64,000 bases of DNA from Streptosporangium sp. NBC_01755 (GTDB lineage Bacteria; Actinomycetota; Actinomycetes; Streptosporangiales; Streptosporangiaceae): assembly GCF_035917995.1 (NCBI RefSeq), contig NZ_CP109131.1, positions 8,060,001 to 8,124,000 of the forward strand, in the 5' to 3' direction. This document shows positions 57,834 through 64,000 of this stretch, in pieces. The first letter of the stretch is position 1. Each line of letters opens with the position of its first letter. Under the pieces are notes generated by a model. It saw only the letters and a program-made list of their open reading frames with translations. It was not told the origin of the DNA and did not search any database. A program made the position numbers and the translations under genes.

Positions 57834-58567
57834 ATCGACAGCCCTCCGTCCACCGGCAGGACCGCACCGGTGATGTAGCCGGCCTCCGGCGACGCGAGGA
57901 AGCCGATGGCTGCGGCCATCTCACCGGGGTCGGCGAAACGGCCCATGGGGATGGTGGCGGCGATCTCGGCCTTCTTCTCCTCGGGTATCGAGGAGATCAT
58001 CCGGGTCTCGGCGTTGGGCGAGATGGCATTCACGGTGATGCCGAAGCGCGCGAGCTCCTTGGCCGCGGTGCGGGTGAAGCCCAGGATGCCCGCCTTGGCC
58101 GTCGCGTAGTTGGCCTGGCCGGTGTTGCCGTGAAGGCCGCTGTAGGAGGTGACGTTGATGACCCGTCCGAAGCCGCCCTCGCGGAAATGCGGCACGCAGG
58201 CCCGGGTCATCCGGAAGGTGCCGCCCGCGTGCACTGCGAGCACCTGCTCCCAATCGTCGTCACTGAGTTTCCACAGGACCCGGTCGCGCAGGATGCCGGC
58301 GTTGTTGACGAGTACGTCGATGCGGCCGGTGGAGCGGACGACCTGCTCGACAGCAGCCTCCACCGAGTCGGTCTGCGAGACGTCGCAGCAGATCGCCCGT
58401 GCCCCGATCTCGTCGGCGGCGGTCTTGACCTCGGCCTCGTCGAAGTCGAGCAGGTACACGTCCGCCTTGGCTGCCACGAAGAACTCGCCGATGGCACGTC
58501 CGATGCCGCGGGCGGCCCCGGTGACGAGCACGGTGCGGCCGGTGAAGTCGAAGGTGAGTGCGTTCAC
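57830..58567 (-). CDS. Short-chain dehydrogenase (FabG/HSD17B4-like)
   Basis: 245 residues. VLVTGAARGIGRAIGEFFVA with acidic LLDFDEAEV suggests NAD. NNAGILRDRVLWKLSDDDWE is very similar to the 3-hydroxyacyl-CoA dehydrogenase type FabG-like group; Ser in NVTSYSGLHGN and YATAK follow. GTG 58567 overlaps the thiolase stop by GTGA. It fits the third step of a beta-oxidation cycle beside the acyl-CoA dehydrogenase and thiolase. Confidence 0.9.
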   Translation of the reverse strand: MNALTFDFTGRTVLVTGAARGIGRAIGEFFVAAKADVYLLDFDEAEVKTAADEIGARAICCDVSQTDSVEAAVEQVVRSTGRIDVLVNNAGILRDRVLWKLSDDDWEQVLAVHAGGTFRMTRACVPHFREGGFGRVINVTSYSGLHGNTGQANYATAKAGILGFTRTAAKELARFGITVNAISPNAETRMISSIPEEKKAEIAATIPMGRFADPGEMAAAIGFLASPEAGYITGAVLPVDGGLSM

Positions 58568-59462
58568 GACAGTCGCTCCAGGATCATCGCCATGCCCTGG
58601 CCGCCACCGACACACATCGTCTCGAGGCCGAACTGCTTATCCCGCTCCTGTAGCGCGTTGAGCAGCGTGGTGGTGATCCGGGCGCCGGTCATGCCAAAGG
58701 GGTGCCCCAGTGCGATCGCACCACCGTTGACGTTGAGCTTGTCGAAGTCGATACCCAACTGGCGCGCCGACGGAATCACCTGGGCGGCGAACGCCTCGTT
58801 GATCTCGACCAGGTCCATGTCGTCGATGGTCATGCCCGCGAGCGCAAGAGCGCGCCGGCTGGCCTCCACCGGACCGAGCCCCATGATCTCGGGTGAGAGA
58901 CCGGACACGCCGGTGGCGACGATACGAGCCAGCGGGGTGAGCCCCAGCTCGGCGGCCTTGGTGTCGCTCATGATGACCAGTGCGGCAGCGCCGTCGTTCA
59001 GCGGGCAGCAGTTGCCCGCGGTGACGGTGCCGTCGGGGCGGAACACGGGCTTGAGGCCGGCGACGGCTTCCTTGGTGACGCCCGCGCGGGGGCAGTCGTC
59101 GGCGGAGACGGTCGACCCGTCGGGGAGGGTGACCGGGGTGATCTCGCGGGCGAAGAAGCCGTTGGCGATGGCCTTCTCGGCGCGGTTTTGACTGCGCAGG
59201 GCGAACTCGTCCTGGTCGTCGCGGCTCACGCCGGTGTGCTGGGCGACGTTCTCGGCGGTCTGTCCCATGGCGATGTAGAGATCGGGCAGCAGTCCCTGCT
59301 CGCGCGGGTCGACCCAGGTGCGGCCCCCTCGGCAAGTGCGGCCGTACGCTGCTCCGCCCCGCCCATGACGGGGTTGTGGGTGTCGAGCATGTCGTCGGCC
59401 ATGCCCTTGCCGAAGCGACTGACGGTCTCGACACCGGCGGAGATGAAGACGTCACCCTCACC
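58564..59462 (-). pseudogene. Acetyl-CoA acetyltransferase (FadA-like), truncated and frameshifted
   Basis: The C-terminal 234 residues are in one frame (MGQTAENVAQHTGVSRDDQD to GGGQGMAMILERLS) with the catalytic His in VNGGAIALGHPFGMTGAR and Cys in MCVGGGQGM. Upstream the protein continues in another frame as DVFISAGVETVSRFGKGMAD and GGAEQRTAALAEG; one extra base in the five-C run at 59324-59328 would join them. Still further upstream the N-terminal third, with the nucleophilic Cys, is missing, as the gene is cut at the TetR stop. So it is dead even if the frameshift is a sequencing error. Confidence 0.85.
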
Positions 59463-59464
59463 TG

Positions 59465-60102
59465 CTAGGTCGCCGCGGCCATCGGGGCCTCACCCTGATC
59501 GGCGTGGGCGGCGAGCTCGTGATCGGTCGACATGAGCCCGCGGAGGACGAGGTGGGAGAAAGTCTCGGCGATCTCGTCAGGCCGCTTGGCACCATCGGGG
59601 CGATACCACTTCCACAGCCAGTTGCACATGCCGATGATGGCGAAGACGGTGAGCGTTTCGTCGACCGGCTCGAAGGCACCCGCCTCGACGCCCTCCCGGA
59701 TGATCTGACGTACCAGGAGGTCGTTCTCGTGCTTGAGGCCACGGAACTCCTCACGCACGTCGTCGGGCAACTGCTCCTCCTCACGGAAGGAGAGCGAGTA
59801 GAGGTCGAGGTTGTCGGCGATCGAGTTGAGGTGGAGCGTGATGAACTGGGTGAGTTTGGCTCCGGGGTCAGCCTCAGACTCCGCAATCTTGCGCGCCCCT
59901 TCCAGCTCACGGCGTGCCCAGTCGCCGAAGAGGTGGCGCAGCAGGTCGTTACGGCTGTCGTAGTAGTGGTAGAGCGCAGCCTTCGAGAGACCAACCTCCT
60001 TGGCGACCTCCTGCATGCTCACGCCGCCGATGCCTCGGACTGGAACAGCCGGGCTGCAGCGCTGGTGATGCGTTCGCGCATCACTGTGTTCCGGACCGAC
60101 AT
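59465..60102 (-). pseudogene. TetR family regulator with a single-base deletion
   Basis: The main frame (59465-60022) reads SMQEVAKEVGLSKAALYHYY, DSRNDLLRHLFGDWARRELE and ends with a TetR_C-like domain (DLYSLSFREEEQLPDDVREE). The expected first helix lies upstream in a shifted frame: ATG 60102, MSVRNTVMRERITSAAARLF and QSE. Adding one base in the CC pair at 60033-60034 gives SEGIGGVSMQEVAKEV, a perfect TetR start. Frameshift or sequencing error. An internal ATG (60022) could give a protein without helix 1, hardly functional. Confidence 0.75.
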
Positions 60103-60253
60103 TCTGGCTCCTCCTCTGCGTGGTGACCGGCCTCGCGCAGCCGGTCGGCGTGCGCGGGTACGCGCCTGACCGCGTGCGCCGAACCGCCTCTCCGCTTCGC
60201 CGAGCGCCGATGGGCCGCCCGGGCGGCCCCGATGGACGGCCGGTGCGAATCTG
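60103..60253. other. Short intergenic region
   Basis: About 150 bp upstream of the TetR gene and downstream of the VOC gene. No gene or clear operator is seen. Confidence 0.5.
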
Positions 60254-60658
60254 TCAGGGGAGCTCGATCAGCTCGAGCTGCACGCCGTTCATGTCGCGCG
60301 GGTGGACGAAGTTGACGGCGCCGTAGGAGCCGCGGGCGGACTTCTCGAGTAGCGGTGACATCCCCTGCTCCGACACTGCCTGCACTGCCTTGTCGATGTC
60401 GTTGACCTTGACCGAGAGGAGGAACAAGCCCTCACCCTTGCGCTCGAGGAACCGGCTCACCGAGGTGTCCTCGACGTCGGAGGTTATCAGGTTGACGACG
60501 AAGCCGCCGATGTCGAGTCTGGTCCCCTTGAGACCGGGGAAGGCGAAGCCGCCCTCTCCGACGTACTCGCCCTTCACCCCGAACAACTGCTCATACTTCT
60601 CGGTCGCCGCGGCCAGGTCCTTGACCGCGATGTTCACTCCGTTGATGGCGAGCGCCAT
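60254..60658 (-). CDS. VOC superfamily protein (methylmalonyl-CoA epimerase-like)
   Basis: 134 residues made of two beta-alpha-beta-beta-beta units: INGVNIAVKDLAAATEKYEQ, FGVKGEYVGEG in the first and VKVNDIDKAVQAVSEQGMSP, NFVHPRDMNGVQLELIELP in the second. A metal ligand Glu is at QLELIE; the usual first His is Asn in GVNIAV. Methylmalonyl-CoA epimerase or glyoxalase-like roles fit the acyl-CoA context. ATG 60658 is preferred to longer upstream starts that run into the tandem duplication. Confidence 0.75.
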   Translation of the reverse strand: MALAINGVNIAVKDLAAATEKYEQLFGVKGEYVGEGGFAFPGLKGTRLDIGGFVVNLITSDVEDTSVSRFLERKGEGLFLLSVKVNDIDKAVQAVSEQGMSPLLEKSARGSYGAVNFVHPRDMNGVQLELIELP

Positions 60659-60708
60659 GACTTTCTCTGCTTTCTGTGGATGTTCCTCGCAGCCCTGTCG
60701 CGCTGCGC

Positions 60709-60820
60709 GTTTTGGTGTCCCGGTCAGACGTGCCTGCCCAGGGCGCGGTGGTAGGTCTCGGCCGGTTTTGGTGTCCCGGTCAGACGTGCCTGCCCAGGGC
60801 GCGGTGGTAGGTCTCGGCCA
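60709..60820. repeat. 56-bp tandem duplication
   Basis: A 56-bp unit (60709-60764) is repeated directly (60765-60820) with one difference at the last base. The second copy carries the last codons and stop of the LivF gene; the first is a non-coding echo of them. It probably arose by slippage or unequal recombination. Confidence 0.9.
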
Positions 60821-61487
60821 GCTCTTCCCCCCCGCACCTGCCGACGAGGCGGCCGCGCTGCAGCACCAGACCATGGTCGATGTGCGTGCGGAGGGTGGCG
60901 GTGGAGGGTTCCGTGATCAGTACGGCGGCCCCCGCCCCGGCCACCGCCGCGACAGTGGACATCAGCTCGTCGACGATGCCCGGCGCAAGGCCCAGGGCAG
61001 GCTCGTCGAGGAGGAGTACCCGCGGCTTCGACATGAGTGCGCGGGCGATGGCGAGCATCTGCTGCTCGCCGCCGCTGAGCAGCCCGGCATGGATCTTGCG
61101 CCGCTGCCTCAGAATGGGGAAGCGGTTCAGCGCCTCGTCGACCGTGCTGCGATCAAGCCGCTGGGAGTCGGCGATGACCGCGAGGTTCTCCTCGACGGTG
61201 AGTGTCTTGAACACGTGGCGCCCCTGGGGCACGAGGGTCAGCCCTCGTGCGGCGCGCCCATTGGGGTCCAGCCCGTCAAGGGAGTCACCTCCGATGCGGA
61301 CGTGCCCGGAGGCACCGCGGACGGATCCGACCAGCGCGTGCAGCACGCTGGACTTGCCGGCGCCGTTGGGTCCGATCAGGGCCGTGGTACTGCCGGGGAT
61401 GAGCGTGAAGCTCACCCCCTCCACGGCGCGCGCCCGGCCGTAGGTGACGACGAGGTTCTCTGCCTCGAGGCGTGATGTGCTGTTCAT
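60780..61487 (-). CDS. livF: Branched-chain amino acid-type ABC ATPase, LivF
   Basis: 235 residues. Walker A LIGPNGAGKSSVLHALVG, Q-loop LVPQGRHVFKTLTVEENLAV, signature LSGGEQQMLAIARALMSKPR and Walker B VLLLDEPALGLAP. The LivF-type GRHVFxxLTVEENL is clear. ATG 61487 overlaps the LivG stop by ATGA. Its partner LivG is truncated and no Liv permeases or receptor are present in the window, so the protein may be orphaned. Confidence 0.88.
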   Translation of the reverse strand: MNSTSRLEAENLVVTYGRARAVEGVSFTLIPGSTTALIGPNGAGKSSVLHALVGSVRGASGHVRIGGDSLDGLDPNGRAARGLTLVPQGRHVFKTLTVEENLAVIADSQRLDRSTVDEALNRFPILRQRRKIHAGLLSGGEQQMLAIARALMSKPRVLLLDEPALGLAPGIVDELMSTVAAVAGAGAAVLITEPSTATLRTHIDHGLVLQRGRLVGRCGGEELAETYHRALGRHV

Positions 61488-62100
61488 GCAGGGACCTCCC
61501 CCAGGTAGACGTTCCTGAAGACCTGGCTCGACCGGCACGCCTCTGGCGTCCCCTCGAACGCGATCCGCCCGTTGGCGAGGAGGCTGACCTGGTCGGCCAG
61601 GTCGAGGACCACGTCGATGTTGTGGTCCACGAGCAGCACGCTGTGACCGGCCTCGCGGAGCCCGCGGAGTGCGGCCAGGGTCGACTCGAGACCTCGGTCA
61701 CCCACACCGGGGAACGGCTCGTCCAGGATCATCAGGGCCGGTTCGGCGACCAGCGCCCGCGCGACCTCGACGAGGCGCATCTCGCCGAAGGAGACACCGC
61801 CCACCAGCCGGTCGAGCTGCTCCAGACCGACGGATTCGGCGGCGGCCCGCACGCGCGGGTCGAGCCGCCGGGCGGGGAGGAAGAGGTCGCGCCCCATCCG
61901 GGACAGGATCCGGAGCAGGCCGGGCAGCTCCCTCCCGGCGAGGCCGACGCTGATGTTCTCGGCAAGGGTCAGGTCATCGGCGACCTGCGGCTGCTGGAAC
62001 GTGCGCGCCAGACCCATCCGGCTGCGGCGCCCCGGGCGACCACTCAGTACGCGGCCGTCGAGTCGGATCGTCCCGCCGTCCTGTCTGTTCTGGCCGCACA
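61484..62100 (-). pseudogene. livG: Branched-chain amino acid-type ABC ATPase, LivG, N-terminally truncated
   Basis: The native sequence begins near NRQDGGTIRLDGRVLSGRPG and continues GLARTFQQPQVADDLTLAEN, LVGGVSFGEMRLVEVARALV and ALMILDEPFPGVGD. Walker A and the first 50 or so residues are missing: at about 62100 the strand changes to the 3' part of a peptide-binding protein gene. The signature is VSFGEMR rather than LSxGxQR. Without a P-loop it cannot hydrolyse ATP. Confidence 0.85.
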
Positions 62101-62459
62101 GGATGTCGATCGGCGACTTCGACCTGACGATCAGCGGCGGCAACATGATGCCCGACCCGGACATCACCGCCAGCCGGCTGGCCACCGATGGGCAGCGCAA
62201 CCACCTGAAGTTGTCGAACCCGAACGCCGACGCCTGCTATGCCGCCGCCCGGAGCACCATCGACCAGGACGAGCGGATCGCGCACTACTGGCGGCTGCAG
62301 GAGGTGTGGGCGCGCGACGTCAGCGTGATCCCGCTCTTCTGGTACTGCATCTACCTGCTACGCAGCAACGAGTTCTCCGGGTGGGCCGACCAGATCGACT
62401 TCCGGGTGCCGTTCTGGCACTGGGGCCGGATCCGGAAGATCACCGGCGGCGAAGGCTAA
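62101..62459 (+). pseudogene. ABC dipeptide/oligopeptide-binding protein, C-terminal fragment
   Basis: From about 62101 the plus strand reads MSIGDFDLTISGGNMMPDPD, RSTIDQDERIAHYWRLQEVW and VPFWHWGRIRKITGGEG with TAA 62457-62459. This is the last 110 or so residues of a family 5 solute-binding protein, without signal peptide or first domain. The permease genes downstream are intact, so this was probably the receptor of that importer before the rearrangement at 62100. Confidence 0.85.
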
Positions 62460-62484
62460 CGGATAACGAGCGCGGAGATTCCTC

Positions 62485-63474
62485 ATGGAGATCTTGGGCT
62501 TCGCCCTGAGGCGGCTGCTGGTCGCCATCCCGGTGCTGCTCGTGTCGACGTTCCTCATCTTCCTCACAGTCGCCGGGTCGGGTGACCCGCTGGCCGAGCT
62601 CCGGGAGCGTCAACCACCGGTGCCGCCGGAAACGATCGCCGCCGAGGAAACGCGGCTCGGGTTGGACCACTCCGTGCTGGAGCGGTACTGGCACTGGCTG
62701 ACCGGAGTCGTGCAGGGCGACTTCGGTCCGTCGGTCAACCGCAACGCCCACATTGCCACGGAGATCGGCACGCGCCTGGGCATGACCATGCGCTTCGTGC
62801 TCATCGCGATGCTGATCGCGGCCGTGCTGGCGATCCTGGTCGGGGTCGTCAGCGCGGTCCGCCAGTACTCCTGGCTGGACTATCTGTTCACCTCGGCCGG
62901 CTTCCTGTTCCTGGCGATGCCGTCGTTCTGGCTGGCGATCCTGCTCAAGCAGGGCGGCATCCAGTTCAACCGGGCGACCGGCACGGAGACCTTCTACATG
63001 ATCGGCGACAGGTCTGTGCCACCACCGCCTACCCTCGGCGCACAGATAGCCGATATCGCCGGGCACATGATCCTGCCGACCATCACCCTGGTGCTGATCC
63101 ATTTCGCGGTGTGGAGCCGGTTCCAGCGCTCGTCCATGCTCGAGGTCCTCAACAGCGACTACGTCAAGCTGGCCACCGCCAAGGGACTGCCACGGCGCAC
63201 GGTGCTGCGCAAGTACGCGCTGCGCACCGCGCTCACCCCACTGATCACGATCATCGCGCTGGACTTCACCGCGGTGTTCGCCGGCGCGGTGATCACCGAA
63301 ACGGTCTTCCAGTGGCGGGGCATGGGCGACTACCTGCTGTCGTCCATCAACGCGCGGGATGTCAACGCCGTGATGGCCTGGCTGCTCGTGGCGGCCCTGG
63401 CGGTGGTGGTGTTCAACCTGCTCGCCGACATCTTGTACGCCACTCTCGACCCGAGGATCCGTAGTGTCCGCTGA
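62485..63474 (+). CDS. Dipeptide/oligopeptide-type ABC permease (DppB family)
   Basis: 329 residues. N-terminal membrane helix LRRLLVAIPVLLVSTFLIFL, extracellular segment to WLTGVVQGDFGPSVNRNAHI, then five helices; the EAA loop reads YVKLATAKGLPRRTVLRKYA followed by LRTALTPLITIIALDF. GGAG precedes the ATG by eight bases. It overlaps the DppC-like gene by 11 bases. With its receptor truncated, the importer is probably non-functional unless another receptor serves it. Confidence 0.9.
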   Translation: MEILGFALRRLLVAIPVLLVSTFLIFLTVAGSGDPLAELRERQPPVPPETIAAEETRLGLDHSVLERYWHWLTGVVQGDFGPSVNRNAHIATEIGTRLGMTMRFVLIAMLIAAVLAILVGVVSAVRQYSWLDYLFTSAGFLFLAMPSFWLAILLKQGGIQFNRATGTETFYMIGDRSVPPPPTLGAQIADIAGHMILPTITLVLIHFAVWSRFQRSSMLEVLNSDYVKLATAKGLPRRTVLRKYALRTALTPLITIIALDFTAVFAGAVITETVFQWRGMGDYLLSSINARDVNAVMAWLLVAALAVVVFNLLADILYATLDPRIRSVR

Positions 63475-64000
63475 ATCCTCACCGATGCCCGCGGCCGGTG
63501 CCGAGCCCGGCCAGTGGCGCACCGTCATCGCCCGGTTCCGCCGGCACCGGCTCGCCGTCGTCTCGCTCGTGGTGCTCGTGCTCGTCGCGCTGTTCGCCTT
63601 TGTCGGACCGCTGCTGTGGCACTACCGGTACGACCAGATCACCCCGGACAACTCGCAGCCGCCGTCGGCGACCCACCCACTGGGTACCGACTCGCTCGGT
63701 CACGACCTGCTGGCTCAGGTGATGCGCGGTACCCAGCAGTCGCTGCTCATCGCGCTGAGCGTGGCCCTGGGTGCGGCCTTGATCGGCACCGTGACCGGCA
63801 TCGTCGCCGGCTTCTACCGAGGCCGCACCGACGCGGTGCTGATGCGGGTGGTGGATCTGTTCCTCACCGTCCCGACAATCGCGGTCGCCGCTGTGCTCGG
63901 GCACAACTTCGCCGGCGAGAGCGGCTGGTTCCTCATCGCCGCGGTGCTCGCCGCCCTGATGTGGACCACGGTGGCCCGGGTGGTCCGGGGGGTCGTGCTC
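63464..64000 (+). CDS. Dipeptide/oligopeptide-type ABC permease (DppC family), partial
   Basis: 179 codons, open at the right edge. GTG 63464 overlaps the DppB-like stop. The N-terminal cytoplasmic segment is followed by a first helix (LAVVSLVVLVLVALFAFVGP), the family marker PSATHPLGTDSLGHDLLAQV and helices with TGIVAGFYRGRTDAVLMRVV. The EAA loop is beyond the window. Confidence 0.88.
   Translation, partial: MSAESSPMPAAGAEPGQWRTVIARFRRHRLAVVSLVVLVLVALFAFVGPLLWHYRYDQITPDNSQPPSATHPLGTDSLGHDLLAQVMRGTQQSLLIALSVALGAALIGTVTGIVAGFYRGRTDAVLMRVVDLFLTVPTIAVAAVLGHNFAGESGWFLIAAVLAALMWTTVARVVRGVVL

Overview
The window is high-GC DNA with dense, overlapping operons, frequent GTG and TTG starts and AGGAGG-type ribosome sites. 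It carries a mycothiol-conjugate-amidase-like deacetylase, F420-type luciferase-like monooxygenases and many IclR, GntR, XRE and TetR regulators. This points to a filamentous actinomycete. A Streptosporangiales relative would fit, but that placement is inference.

Layout. (1) 1-8407 is a catabolic island with two ABC transporter operons for small organic substrates, a flavin reductase-like protein, a SnoaL-fold protein, a polysaccharide-deacetylase-fold hydrolase, a DUF6282-type amidohydrolase, a RidA protein and an IclR regulator. Near-palindromes of the form TCTNANATNTNAGA lie in front of the operons and probably define one IclR regulon. (2) 8430-8841 holds transposase and monooxygenase remnants. 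(3) 8954-17523 is a complete biuret-utilisation operon: GntR regulator, BMP-type ABC transporter, biuret hydrolase, a paralogue that has lost its catalytic triad, and allophanate hydrolase. (4) 17644-19953 has a CMD-family protein, an imine reductase-like gene broken by an amber codon, an IS5-like remnant and a 26-codon Arg-rich mini-gene with a strong terminator.

(5) 19960-27780 looks like a decayed integrated element. It starts with two atypical tRNA genes and ends with a second copy of the 3' part of one of them. In between are a frameshifted XRE/TPR regulator, an ASCH-domain protein, an intact XRE/TPR regulator, a complete IS3 element, the C-terminus of a tyrosine recombinase, a split tRNA-Arg-like sequence, an ADP-ribosylglycohydrolase and a four-repeat CRISPR relic. 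(6) 27949-31162 is chromosomal core: trpF, a penicillin-binding protein and an Mca-like deacetylase. Two truncated gene ends follow.

(7) 31909-50419 is a large divergent catabolic cluster around a second IclR regulator. One arm encodes an aldehyde dehydrogenase, an SDR, a cyclase-family hydrolase, a type I arylsulfatase and an F420-type monooxygenase. The other encodes an SsuABC-like transporter, the formylglycine-generating enzyme needed to activate the sulfatase, an EthD-like protein, two thiolase-like proteins, a DUF35 protein, an acyl-CoA ligase, a second cyclase and a class III CoA-transferase. TTCCGAWW-type inverted repeats sit between the arms. A sulfated or acylated organic compound is the likely substrate; its identity is unknown.

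(8) 50970-53618 is an SdpC-SdpA-SdpB/HTTM-DUF393 operon resembling the Bacillus sporulation-delaying-protein toxin system. (9) 54129-62459 is a graveyard of beta-oxidation and transport genes: truncated P450, acyl-CoA dehydrogenase, two SDRs, truncated and frameshifted thiolase, frameshifted TetR, VOC protein, LivF, truncated LivG and the 3' end of a peptide-binding protein gene. (10) 62485-64000 carries two dipeptide-type ABC permeases, the last cut by the window edge.
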